64,000 nt of DNA from Dichetophora obliterata (taxonomy: Eukaryota; Arthropoda; Insecta; Diptera; Sciomyzidae): contig OY986436.1 in the NCBI GenBank assembly GCA_963920525.1, positions 29,649,318 through 29,713,317 of the forward strand, in the 5' to 3' direction. Under the pieces are notes generated by a model that had not been told where the DNA came from, made no database searches, and was given only the letters and a program-made list of their open reading frames with translations. Below are positions 1 to 10,811 of this stretch, piece after piece (within the stretch, counting starts at the first letter, position 1; each line of letters begins with the position of its first letter). A program made the position numbers and the translations under genes.

Positions 1-259
1 GCTATAAAAATTGTGAACGGTGATTTTAAACTTATTATTTTTTTAAACTGATTGTATGTTTTACATTCAAACATAAATAATTAATAAATATATATTACCA
101 CACATAAAGTTTAATTTTTATGATTTTTTTTTGTGTTTTCGTTATTTTTATCTGAATGGTTTTTTCTTTTTAAAAAAATATACATTTAAATTAAAACATG
201 CAACTGCAAATTCATCTTCTAAATTTCTGAAATTAGGTATCAAGTATTTCAAGTACTTG
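1..259. other. AT-rich non-coding DNA
   Basis: No open frame, RNA gene or recognisable repeat end is visible. The stretch is dominated by A/T runs and leads into the 3' side of the decayed minus-strand retrotransposon that follows. Confidence 0.5.
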
Positions 260-1985
260 CCAACTTGTACTTCTCTTGCAAGTTATTTTTATGTACATTA
301 CTAATACACGATAGACAATTTATTATTTGTTTTGCTTTCAACCGGTTTTCCACTTACGCACACTACCTACAATTTTCGCTCAAGCCAACGCTATCCGCAA
401 ATGAGAGTGAGAGAACGAAAGTAATTGCGATCCCCACAAATGTTTTGTACAGCGATTCAAATGTAATTGTGCAGCCCTTTAATAGATATAAGTGCCTTAA
501 AGCACCCATTTGATACTTTTTGAGGGGGGCAGCAATATGAATTACACAGTTCATTTTGCAATCAACTATGAGTCCAAGATATTTAAATGATTTTACGCAG
601 TTCATTGAAAATCATTTGGAGGAGCAATTACATGAAACATAAGTATTTGAAAAACTTGAAGATCTGTATATGTCACTGCCTATAAGCTATTTTTTACAAC
701 CACCACAATGAAAAGTAAAGTTACACGAATTTAAAACATTACCAGAAACACTGAAGATCATAATTTTAGTTTTATCACTTAGAATGATTTTATGCAAAGT
801 GAACCAGTTACGAAGGATAACTAAGTCTTGATTGATTTTACAAGAAAGGTTAATGGCAAAGTTTCTATAAATTGTACATGCCAAATCATCAGCATGAGCA
901 ATAGTTTCACCCTTAAACGATTGACTAAACATTTACCTAATAAAAATCAAAAACACAATGGCTCCAAGAACAGAGCCCTGTGAAAAACTTATATTTAAGT
1001 TGACATAGTTACTAAAGTTGCAGTCCAATTTAACTTTTTGCAATCTGTTCGATAAATAAGATTGAATCCAGCAATGCATAGTTCTATTCGAAAACCAGAT
1101 TTATATATTTTATTAAGTAATATTTGATGATCGACAGTATCAAAAGCTTTCGTTATGTTTACGAAGAGAGCTGCAAAAAATTTCATATTATTCAATCCAT
1201 TATAATTATGTTTGTACAAATTTAGAAGTGGCTCTTCAGTAGATAAGCCAAGCTAGCAATGGCTGAAAAACTTTGTTTTTTCTAAGAATTTTAACACTGT
1301 AATTTTAACCGCTTTTTCTAAATCTTTTGAAAAAACTGACAACAAAGAGATAGGACGGTAATTATTTAATAGTGTTTTGTTTGAATAACGGAATGACAAC
1401 TGCTTTTTTAAATTGGTCAGGAAAAATTTCAAGCTGTATGCTGGTGTTAAAACATGACATAGAATATCCACAACATTGAAGACAATCTTTTTCATAAACA
1501 AACTGAAAACACGAGAAAAGTGTTATAGTTCCTAAGTGATAAAATTATTTTATAAAGTTCAAATGATGGAATCAATTCACAAAATAAAATTTTATGGCAG
1601 AATGGTTCATTATCTAAACAGTTGCATGAAAAATCGTTGAGACCATAACCATCTGTGAACAACTTACTACCTCTGCAAAGAAATTATTAAAAGCATTTGC
1701 TTTATTCGTGACCTCATAGATATGCTGCCCTTCAACATTTACATAGGTGATTTCATCATAAACTGAACGCTTATTCAATATATAATTACAAGCTGATATT
1801 TTCATTGAACATTCCCTCTGATTTTGCTTAATTCATTTACATAGCAGGTATTTTTACATGTTTTTACTTCAACAGAAATCTCTTTGCACAGATCTTTGTA
1901 ACGAGATTTAAGAAATGTGTTATCAGGGTTCTTATTACATTTTTATTTCTTTCATTTATACAGAAAACAAATGAAAGTAAACAAC
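260..1985 (-). mobile_element. Decayed CR1-like non-LTR retrotransposon (RT region)
   Basis: Remains of a reverse transcriptase read on the minus strand in at least five frames. From 5' to 3' of the element: a pre-RT linker (about 1975-1614) with CKEIS and a NAFNNFF-like stretch; the first RT block NNYRPISLLSVFSK (1501-1253); the catalytic block KAFDTVDHQILL (1219-995); AHADDLA, a decayed form of the YADD active site (932-687); and the thumb-like FKYLGLIVD (605-363). The same block order and close wording occur in the minus-strand element at 20.0-21.5 kb, so both belong to one family. The AFDTVDH wording suggests the CR1/L2/Kiri group; the clade is inference. Multiple frameshifts mean it is dead. 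No 3' tail or target duplication was found, so the ends are estimates. Confidence 0.85.
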
Positions 1986-2290
1986 TCATTTTTATATGAT
2001 TCCATTCACAAGCGTTTTTGGTTGATTTTTACCAAATTTTGTAGCAAGTTAAACGTACAGAAACAACAGTTCTCACGAAAGCCATAACTTACGCTGGAAG
2101 CAACGTGACGTCACACAAATCGGTAACTATACGAATATTTTAGCAAAAATTTTTCGAACATAGTTTAAACCTCAAATGTGCTATATGAGCTTGTTCTAAC
2201 TAATATTTTTTATCCATAACATTTCTTCTGAGCATACCCACTATTCTTCTGTTACACAAAGTACAAAGTATGAATTGCAAAATATTGATT

Positions 2291-2296
2291 TTTATT
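2291..2296 (-). terminator. Polyadenylation signal AATAAA of the antigen 5 gene
   Basis: A perfect AATAAA on the minus strand lies about 100 bases past the stop codon of the antigen 5-like gene, the usual distance for a 3' UTR in flies. Confidence 0.6.
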
Positions 2297-2395
2297 GAGA
2301 CTTAAATTTCAATAGACTATGCATAAGAATAACAAAGGAAAATGAAACGCCTTGTCTGGACGGTCTTAGTTCTCTTAATTTTGATAAATCTGGAC

Positions 2396-3244
2396 CTATG
2401 CGCAGAGGAAAGGGTACTGGGTGTTCTTACTCTTGCAACCCGAAGCGGGTTTATCGCTTACTATGTAAGTTTTGTCATCAATCATGTTCGTTTTAGCGTA
2501 GTTACAGGTAATGAGCAACCGGTACCATGTTTCTCCGCTTGGGGGTGGATAGTGCACAGCAGCGCAACCGATTGCATCATTTGTGTCTTCCACCATAACG
2601 CTAAAGTGACCGATTTTTTGGACACTAGAAATAAATTAATTGTATGAATGTGACTTTTAGTTGTTGCCAAATTATTTACCTTTCCCATGTAACTTTGTTA
2701 ATATCCGCCATAGTTCCATTTTCGTGTTCAGCAAACCAACCGTCCACAGCATTTCGAACATAATGATCAAAATCTTTATTTTTAGGGTCTTTATACGCTA
2801 TATACAAATTCTGCCCAGAAGATGGATATTTTAAGGTTTTACGGCATTGATCGTGAGCGAACTTGCATTGATAGGCGTTAAAAGAGGCTACTTTGGCAAG
2901 TTCAGGATCCCATTTCATCGTTGCCATGCGTTCAGCAGACTTATAACCGTTGACTTTTCCACCTGCTATTTCGTTACGATTCTTATTATGCATGTCAACA
3001 ATGGTTTTTTGTAGATTTTTGTTAAATACAATTCTATAGGCTTCAGAACCGCATGATTCAGAAAGTGCCTAGATATGAAAAAAAAAATGGTTATATTATT
3101 TCGCCAATTGCCAATTCAGACTATTTTTCTTACATTTAAAGTTTTGTTACATCCAACATGTTTCTCTTCACAATTTGGAATTTTACACCAATCAATAGCA
3201 AAGGCACAGGTTGCCAAGCATGCTAGAATTAGGAACGTTTTCAT
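2396..3244 (-). CDS. Secreted antigen 5-like CAP (SCP/TAPS) protein, three exons, complete
   Basis: Intact gene in three exons: 3244-3134, 3068-2680 and 2624-2396. The introns (65 and 55 bases) have donors GTAAGA and GTAAAT and acceptors ATCTAG and TTCTAG. The joined frame gives 242 residues, close to the usual size of insect antigen 5-related proteins. Residues 1-16 form a signal peptide ending CAFA, and the mature protein starts IDWCKIPNC. The CAP domain follows: VDMHNKNRNEIA helix, ATMKWDPELA, FAHDQC, GQNL, VDGWFAEH, and after the second junction KIGHFSVMV, GCAAVHY and ITCNYA. The tail SGC...FLC is the family's C-terminal signature. Ten cysteines in the mature part suggest five disulphides. 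Fly relatives are extracellular, often gut or reproductive-tract proteins of unknown activity; the family is also known from insect venoms and saliva, but nothing here shows such a role. TATA box and poly(A) signal flank it. The ortholog is unknown. Confidence 0.95.
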
Positions 3245-3332
3245 GCTGTTTTTTTTTAAAGAGCGGTTAGAGTAATGCTAACGACAACGTTTTTAAACTA
3301 GAAGTGATAAAATTTAAAGCAATACCGACGTC

Positions 3333-3339
3333 TTTTATA
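3333..3339 (-). promoter_or_regulatory. TATA box of the antigen 5-like gene
   Basis: On the minus strand GGTATAAAAG lies about 90 bases upstream of the start codon. A weak initiator-like TCACTT has its A near 3305, 34 bases from the first T of the box. Abundantly expressed secreted fly proteins often have TATA promoters; the exact start site is inference. Confidence 0.65.
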
Positions 3340-3349
3340 CCATTCAAGA

Positions 3350-4330
3350 AACACAACGGAAGCAATATTCGGCAATGAATTTTTATTTGATTAGAATCCT
3401 ATACCAATATTAATATGATTTCACGCATATTGTTTTGAGTAATACAGCCTCACTTGTATTTTTAAAAGAACAAATGGCGATATTAAAAGTTCGCGCGCAT
3501 GTCGGTGTTGTTTGCTAAATATGGTAATTTTTCGGAAGTTTGAAGTTTTATTTTATGAAAAAAATAAAATGGAAATTTTTGGAGTTTTTTAACGGTTAGA
3601 AATTTTAGAATAAATTTTAATACTTTTAGGCCTACACATTTGACAAAAATTGTATTAAAATTAAATACTGGCCAAATATAAAAATTAATTTTTAATAAAA
3701 ATATTTATTGAAATTTAATGCTCAGTTCGTATTAATTTTTAATAAAAAATTAAATATATTATTACCCATAATATCAAATTGATTTTAAAGGGAATTCAAT
3801 ATTGCTGTAATATTTTAAATATACATGTTAAAATTTAAATCAAAACTGTATTGAAATATACTAAAGAATGTCTTAAAAATTAAATACATACAATATTCTG
3901 CATAGTATCGAATTGCTTCCAAGGGTATAAAAGATCGTTGTTAAAATTTTTATTCAATTGGAAAGTATTTAATTTAATACATTTCGTTTTAAAAATCGTT
4001 GTAATACTTTGCTTGCATTAAAATGTATTCCAAGATTTCTAACAGTGTAAATAGGCAAAATCTAAAAAGTTAAGAACCATTTTCTCCGGCGTTTCTCAAA
4101 CGATTTTGATGTTTATAGCCCACGCGTACTGCGCATGGGATATACTAACTTTGTCACTTCGTTGTAACTCTGATAAGGAGGCGTGGCAGGTATAGAAAAG
4201 TATACATTTTTTTGATTAGCATCATTTCATAGTCGATTTGGCTATGTTCGTCTATGTATCGTATTAGAGCTATCGTAGTGAAATTTGGTATATGTGCTTA
4301 TATTCAGAAAAAGTAGATCAAGTTCGAGAA
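3350..4330. other. AT-rich intergenic DNA, no gene seen
   Basis: Upstream of the antigen 5-like gene. Several loosely repeated phrases such as TAATTTTTAATAAAAA occur around 3690-3750. No coding frame, RNA gene or TIR pair was recognised. The last 250 bases may contain very diverged monomers of the satellite that follows. Confidence 0.4.
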
Positions 4331-4407
4331 TGAGCCAAATTGAATGAAAGCCATGCCTACCTCCCATACCATGTTACTTTATCAAAACAATAAAATCCGT
4401 AAAAATG

Positions 4408-4846
4408 TACACCCAAAAAAAAGCTTCGTACTATGTACAAAATAATTATTATATTCTACAAAGCTGTTTGTTCTTTTCAGCCTACAAACGACTTTGTGAA
4501 TAATACAAATGACCGTTTGTACATTGTACAAAGAAATATTTGTATATTTCACAAACGCATTCATTTCATCTACAAAGATACGAACAAATATACGAACGCT
4601 GCTACCACCGCTTTGTATATTATCAAACAATGTTCGTTCAGTTCACAAATTTATACATTATAGATTTTTACAAACTAGCGTTTGTAGAATGTACAAAGTT
4701 ACGAATTAAAAAATTGTTCTTCATGCGGCCAACACTACAAACGTTTGTACTATGTGCAAAACATTTGTACATTCTACGAATAGCCTCTGTTTGTATTTCT
4801 ACAAAGATTTTATTCGTAATTTTATCCTAAATATTTTTTGGGTGTA
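4408..4846. mobile_element. TIR element (MITE) in satellite monomer 1
   Basis: Terminal inverted repeat TACACCCAAAAAA (4408-4420) matches its reverse complement at 4834-4846. If the outermost TA on each side is host sequence, the element starts CACCC with a TA target duplication, as in Tc1/mariner-like elements. The interior is packed with TTTGTAC/GTACAAA motifs in both orientations and encodes nothing. The assignment to a superfamily is uncertain. Confidence 0.7.
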
Positions 4847-4980
4847 ATAAAAAATTTTGTAGTGACTTGGAATTTTGCACATAAGCTTTGAAGTAAAGTA
4901 TTCACAATATATTTGAAATTTGTTTAAATCGAATGCAAACCACGCCTACCTACCATACTTAATAACTTTCAAAAAAAATG

Positions 4981-6096
4981 CCCACCGGGACAATGAGAAT
5001 TAATTCGTAAAAAAATCAGGAATTGAATGGATTCTTGTGATGCATTTTAGAATGTATTCCAAAGAATATATAAATTTAAAGCAAAACCTATGAATTGGAA
5101 TCAATAAACAAAAAATTTATTGATTCGTTTTTATTGCTGCAGGAATCGATTATGAAGTATCTAAATGTTCTTAGATTCCTTGCTTGCTTTTATGGTAAGT
5201 GAAAAACGAATTGATTCTGAAACAAATTCCGCTATAAGCGAAAAAAGAATCAATCTGCTATGATTTGTATTTTCTGTTTGTTTTTGATGTTTTTGTTTTT
5301 GTCAGATATTTTTGAAAAACGATTGTTCTGTTGTTTTCCTTCCACGCGTTTTAAAAATTTTACTTTCTGTTTGATTTGTCAGCGTTGAAGATACAAACTG
5401 CTTCAGAAGGCTCAAAAGTTTTAATAATGTATTGTTTGGTAAGTTATGAAAAACCATTGCTCTTTACTTGTTTAATTAATTTCTTAATGTTTTTTCAGTG
5501 CAGAGTGCATTTGCAAGGAAGTATGCGACCAGGAACAGTCCCAAAAAGATATGAAGGAAGCTACACGCAAGTCAAAATGTAAATACTATAAGGATATATT
5601 CAAAGCAAAACGGAAGGAACAATCTACATCATAAACATCAATATTTTTGCAATAAATGTGGTATTATAATAATTTAAATCACGTCTGTCTAAATATTATT
5701 TAATCTTTCAAATTACCTAATAATTATCTCTATTAATTTGAATTATTATAATAAAATTTTTTATTAATTGTTTAAAAAAGAATAAAAGATTTTCAATTCT
5801 GCCATACAAACCTATGCATTATGGAATTTATTCATGTACATCTATTCCAAAAGGGCTTCTTAGCGATTCATACTTTTCTCATATTCAAAAAATTCATACT
5901 TTTTTCATTTAAAAGAATCCATTTTATAAGCGAATAAAAGAATAGATTTCAGCAGTGATTCAAGTGGAAGGCAGAAAAGAATGTACTGCTTTTTGTAGGA
6001 CATCACAATGTTAAAAATAATCAATTCTAGAATCTATAATTGGAAAAGTGAATTGATTCTTTTTTCATACACAATTGATTCTTTTTTCCCGGTGGG
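4981..6096. mobile_element. 1.1-kb TIR element CCCACCGGGA in satellite monomer 2
   Basis: Perfect 10-bp inverted ends CCCACCGGGA (4981-4990) and TCCCGGTGGG (6087-6096). The neighbouring monomer near 6235 has the uninterrupted site AAAAAATGGTTAAGTCTC, which places the insertion between AAAATG and GTTAA. Subterminal GAATC/GATTC repeats are frequent. Short frames inside (for instance 5376-5582) match no family I recognise, so it is non-autonomous or an unknown type. Confidence 0.75.
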
Positions 6097-6277
6097 AAGT
6101 TAAATCTCTTTAAATGCCACAACAACTAATATAATGAATTTGACATAAGTTTTGAAGTAAAGTATTCACAATATATTTAAAATTTGTTTAAATCGAATGC
6201 AAACCACGCCTACCTCCCATACTTAATAACTTTGAAAAAATGGTTAAGTCTCTTTAAATGCCACAACAACTAATATA

Positions 6278-6720
6278 ATTGCCCTTATTCTTGTTGTCAC
6301 CTCACCTATGTGAGAGTTCTCATACTCGTGTCACGTCACTAGAAATCTGGTATTCTTGTTGTCATGTGACGTAGTTCACAAACTCACGTAAGATAACGTC
6401 ACTAGAAATCTGGTATTCTTGTTGTCATGTGACTTGAGTTTGTGAACTACATCACATGACATGACGTTATTTTACGTGAGTTTGTAAACTATGTCACATG
6501 AAAACAAGAATACCAGATTTCTATGAGAACTCTCACATAGGCGAGGTGACAACAAGAATAAGGGCAATTATATTATTATTAGAAATCTGGTATTCTTGTT
6601 GTCATGTGACGTGAGTTTGTGAACTACGTCACATGACAGCAAGAATACCAGATTTCTAGTGACCTGACACGACTATGAGAACTCTCACATAGGCGAGGTG
6701 ACAACAAGAATAAGGGCAAT
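6278..6720. mobile_element. Foldback element in satellite monomer 3, with a second partial copy
   Basis: A long palindrome begins ATTGCCCTTATTCTTGTTGT (6278) and ends with its reverse complement at 6568; a further half-copy from about 6581 ends the same way at 6720. Inner blocks AGAAATCTGGTATTCTTG and GTCATGTGACGT are repeated in both orientations, so nearly the whole element can fold on itself. The uninterrupted monomer near 6128 shows the empty target. Confidence 0.85.
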
Positions 6721-6890
6721 TGACTTTAAATTTTGCACACACATAAGCTTTGGTGTCAAATATTCACAATTATTTTAAATTTGTCAAAATAGTTTAAAAA
6801 CCATGCTTACCTCATATACAAAGTAGCTACATGAAAACGATTAGGTCTCTAAAACTGCCACAAAAATTAATTTAGTGATTAAAAATTCTG

Positions 6891-7860
6891 AAAATACGCT
6901 AACAATATTAAAATTTACCTTTTTATTTTCTTTTTTCCAGAGATCGTTATTATTATAAGCAATATTCAAAAGCTCAAAGATTAATTACTATTTTTGGATT
7001 TTTATTTTATTGCTCAACAATTAAAATGATGCTACGATTTTTATATTTTTGATCAAAAATAAAAGTTATTTTTTTTTTATTTTTCTGTTCAAGAAAAATA
7101 CTTATTTGTGAGTTTTATTATTATGCTCAAGAATAAAAATTGTACCTCAATTTTTATATTTTTCGCTCAGAAATGAAAGTTATTTCTCAAATTTTATTTT
7201 ATGCTCATAAATAAAAATTATTTGTTGAGTTTTGGAATAATTGGAACATGTTGTTTTTTTTTATTTAGTTTTTGCAAATAATCGTTATTTTCTGTCCCTA
7301 CTTTTTTCACACTCTTTCATATAACAAATCATTTACCTGCAAAAATTGATTCATTTAGACACATAATTCAACAAACAGATTTAATTCATCAAGACAGAAA
7401 TACCAAAAATATGCCTAAAATGTCATTCCTGTAACATGTTCACTATCAAAATTATAACAATTCAAAGAGGGTAACTTCCGCAATTTTTATTTCTACATAT
7501 TCTAGATGATAAGGGCAAAATAATAATACCGTGTGCATTTTCTGCCAGTCTAAATAATAATAAAAAAAATTTTAACATATATTTCATCTACAAACTTTTT
7601 GTCCATACATTTTACCACTTTTTAAATTTTGCGCCTTTTAGTAAGCAAAACTAAGAAAGAAGTATTGTTTAAGCGCCCTTACGAAGTGGCTTTTTTATTT
7701 CAGTTTCAAAAATGCATCAGCGGTTTGAGTGCAAGGGTATTTTAACTAAGAAAAATTGTAATTCCTGTAACCAACTGTGTATTCAGTTAGTGATATACTA
7801 ATACGAGATGGAGTACAACATTTTAAAATAATTTTCTTTTTTTTTTAAAAAAAGATCAAA
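6891..7860. other. AT-rich non-coding DNA
   Basis: Several ~60-base stretches resemble each other around 7000-7230 (phrases like ATTTTTGCTCAAAAATAAAAGTTATTT), suggesting a decayed AT-rich tandem repeat. No gene or element ends recognised. Confidence 0.4.
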
Positions 7861-7986
7861 GAACCAAGGCATGCGCCTTATACAAACAAGGTTCAGTCTT
7901 TGACCTGAAAGGAAAGTGATAGATTATTTAGAGGAATTGATTGAAACCATACGTAAATTATTGATTAGGCGAAACAAACGCGAAAG

Positions 7987-9797
7987 TAGGGATGTGCAAC
8001 TGACAGCAAAAGTCGACTTCGACTTTTTTAACCGTTGAAAATGTAAAAGTTGACTTTTCGACTTTTTGAACCTTTAGAAGTCGACTTTTACACTTTTTTC
8101 GACTTTTTTAAAATATTTTTGCACCGGTTTTGTAGAGCAGTTAAGAAGCAAATGATTCAATATGAAAAAATGTTATTTATTGTTAAAAATAAACTAAAAC
8201 GTAGTACTTCAGTAAAAAAAAAATACAAAAAAACAAAACATTGCTTTTTTTAGTTCTTATATAGAGATCAAACTTCTTATGAATAATTTCAAGATAAAAT
8301 TTAAGAGCATTTTGGAAATTTTTATTGCCAATTTCTTTATCGACATTCAATATTTATGAAATTAAAAAACAAAATTTGATGTCTCTTCTGATCTCTTGAC
8401 GACTTTGTTGTCGTACTACCGTTTGCAATTTGAAAAAAGATTTCGAAAAATAGGCGCTTACGTTAATTCGGCGGTTAGGGCTCGATATATTTGTGCACAA
8501 GTGAATGCACAATTAAGGAAACCACATGTCTTCACCAACTGAACGTAAAAAAACCAACATGTTAAGATGTTCTGGCGAAAGCCTCTTTCGCAATTGGTTC
8601 GCCTTGAGACCAGCATGAGAAAATAACCTTTCGGATGGCACCGAAGTTGCAACAATTGATAAATATTTTTTTGCAACGGCCCAAACAAAAGGAAATTCAG
8701 TTTTCATGCATTTCCAGACAACAAGCGGATTTTTATTAAGTTTTCGATCAACAGCTGGGCGAGCCAGATAAAGGCGCAGCTGAGTGGGCATCCCTTCAAT
8801 TTTATCAGTTGTAGAGTCCATGTTTGTTTTAACCACCACGTCCGAAAAACATAATATGTCACTGTTATCGGAGTCTGGATTATTAGATATCGACGCCGTT
8901 ATCACAACTTCTTCATTTGAAATTCTTGTTTTTCTCATCTCGGCATTCACAAGATAACCTAAATAGAGGGGAAGGTAATATTTGCAGTAATTTTTTATGT
9001 ACTGCTGCTTACCAAGGTCAAAGATTGCTTGAGAACGCTCACAGATATTTTGAAATGCAAGCTTTTTGAACCTAGGATCTAGAAGTGTTAAAGAAGCGTA
9101 TAATTTTACCAATTCAATATTGTACATTTTTTTGTGATTTCAATGGCAAGCACTCGTTTTAAATTCTTGCCAATTTGTCTTATTTGTCTATTTTCTATAA
9201 TAAAAAATTAATCGTTTTGAGCGTAGTTTGAATATTGTGAATATAAATTTGTATTAACAGCCCTATTCTGGCAAAGTAACAATTGTTACCCAGTATTCTT
9301 GATATTTCTATGTGTTTGTTGTAATGTTTTTTTTTTCGAAACAAAATTTTAAGCTCAAAAATAATAAGTTTTGATAAAAATTGTCACCTGCTTTTCAAAT
9401 AGTGACTATTTCATAAAAACATTTTGATACGCGTGTAACGTAATCAGATGATACGCAATTACTTTGTCACACTTCCACTTACTCTCTCTTAGTCTCTTTT
9501 TTAATTTTGCCGTCCACTTTTTTACATTTATCGAATCAAGAGTTGCCAACGCAGCTTTATTTGTTGTTAAACAGCTATTTTGTTTATTAGTTTAGAGAAT
9601 ACAGTTCTCAGATTAGCGTTAAGGTTTTTGTTTCGCATTAATTGAAAAAAGTCGAAAGTAAAATTCGAAAGTAAAAGTCGAAAACAAAAGTCGACTTTCG
9701 ACTTTTTTCAATATCAGAAAGACGATTGTCAAAAGTCGAAAATTATCAAGCAAAAGTCGACTTTCGACTTATTTCGACTTCGACTTGCATATCCCTA
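7987..9797 (-). mobile_element. hAT DNA transposon, 1.8 kb, with 8-bp target duplication
   Basis: Ends TAGGGATGTGCAA (7987) and, on the other strand, TAGGGATATGCAA (from 9797). They are flanked by an exact 8-bp direct repeat CGCGAAAG at 7979-7986 and 9798-9805, the hallmark of hAT transposition. Subterminal regions (8005-8110 and 9645-9790) are dense in AAAGTCGACTTTCGACTTTT-type repeats, probable transposase binding sites. The coding region is incomplete, so it is non-autonomous. Confidence 0.95.
8513..9127 (-). pseudogene. hAT transposase, C-terminal part with dimerisation domain
   Basis: A 204-residue frame. LLDPRFKKLAF sits at residues 16-26, and the hAT C-terminal dimerisation domain covers about 118-200 (YLARPAVDRK, NPLVVWK, FPFVWAVAKKYLSIVATS, VPSERLFSHAG, RKRLSPEHLNMLVFL), as in ZBED-like and hermes/Tip100-like transposases. 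The BED zinc finger and first catalytic residues are missing. Just upstream of the methionine, a run of seven A separates this frame from another with LKRVLAIEITK, suggesting a frameshift. An intact protein would be roughly three times longer. The element lacks room for it, so it is an internally deleted copy needing a partner for movement. Confidence 0.9.
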
Positions 9798-10204
9798 CGC
9801 GAAAGACAATTTAAATTGCTTTAAGCCGAGGCTAGTGTTATGCCTTAAACTCGGCAAGCATCCATTAGTTGTTCCTGTCCTTTAATTCTACATTTTCCAC
9901 AATTTTGTTGTGGATTTTAAATTTTCCATAATTTTTAAATGTAGTAAAAAACAAAGAAAGTGAAAAGAACCATGCCTGAGCCCGGATTTGAACCAGTGAC
10001 CTCTGGGTTGATAGTCTAGCGCACTCTACACTAGACTACAAAGGCCGACAAGTAATTAGCAATAAGTAGTAAGCAAATAAATGAAAAAAACGTGCATCGA
10101 AGCGTTTTAGTTTTCTCTGATACCTGCGATCTCCAAATAAAGACGCTCTTGTCATTCCTGTAACCGGAATTTTTGTTAATACAATAAAATAATTTTTGTG
10201 AAAT

Positions 10205-10300
10205 TTTAAAAATTGTACAGTGTTTTGTTCATGTAGTTACTTTGTATGGGAGGTAGTCCTGGTTTTAATTTTTTTTTTCAAATTTCGAACTCAGAGTGCG
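10205..10300 (-). repeat. Reverse-orientation satellite monomer fragment
   Basis: ACTTTGTATGGGAGGTAG followed by GGTTTTAATTTTT is the reverse complement of the ~150-bp satellite phrase at 4.3-6.9 kb. The right-hand continuation of this type of sequence reappears at 16415, beyond the large element. Confidence 0.6.
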
Positions 10301-10429
10301 TATTTGAGATTTAAGCTTATGTTATGCTTTAAATATTAAGTATTTAAAGTGCTTTTTGTTCACTTTGAAGACTTATTACCCACCCAATAAGCCAAACGAA
10401 TTCGAAACGTTCGTTTCGAATCGTTTTCG

Positions 10430-10650
10430 AATACGCGAACGGGAGAAAATCACCATTCGATAACGAGTCCGAGAATACGATTCGTTAACGAGTCCGAGAA
10501 AACGATACGCTAACGAGTCCGAGAATGCGATTCGTTAAAGAGTCCAAGAATACGATTCGTTAACGAGATTCTTAATGCGATTCGTAAACGAGTCCGAGAA
10601 TACTATTCGAGAACGAGTCCGAGAATATGCTTCGAGAACGATTCGTTAAT
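10430..10650 (+). repeat. ~26-bp tandem repeat (GATTCGTTAACGAGTCCGAGAA)
   Basis: Seven to eight imperfect head-to-tail copies of a unit built from ATTCGTTAACGAGTCC and GAGAATACG. It lies at the left end of the large foldback-like element; TTCGTTAACGAG is itself partly palindromic. Confidence 0.8.
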
Positions 10651-10811
10651 TAAAAATATCTTATTCTTCTCGAACTGCCTAAAACATAAGATATTTGCCA
10701 ACAACTTTTGTTGCAAAAAAACCCTACTTTTTAAGATTTTAAACAGCAGTTTATTAGAATTATGATTTTTTATACTTGCAAATAACTGCAAACATTATTA
10801 TTATTAACATT

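Larger units (their letters stand above)
4331..6890 (+). repeat. ~150-bp satellite, about four monomers, each split by transposons
   Basis: A recurring phrase (ACCACGCCTACCTCCCATAC, or close) is found near 4350, 4940, 6201 and 6800. After subtracting three inserted elements the spacing becomes about 151, 144 and 156 bases, so these are neighbouring monomers of one tandem repeat. Each monomer also carries TCTTTAAATGCCACAACAAC and TTTTGCACATAAGCTTTG-like blocks. Reverse-orientation relatives occur at 10.2 kb, 16.4 kb and 21.9-22.2 kb. Confidence 0.8.
7868..10049 (-). repeat. tRNA-derived SINE (family 2), split by the hAT insertion
   Basis: The minus-strand head (about 10049-9975) is tRNA-like: TAGTCTAGTGTAGAGTGCG resembles box A and GGTTCAAATCC is a box B (RNA polymerase III internal promoter). 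The body continues down to 9806, is broken by the hAT element at 7987-9797, and resumes from 7986 to about 7868 (ending near CTTTCAGGTCAAAGAC). A colinear, unbroken relative lies at 18897-19245 on the plus strand. Confidence 0.85.

Noticed and set aside
2342..2647. Plus-strand 101-residue frame
   Set aside because: Antisense to exon 3 of the well-supported antigen 5-like gene.
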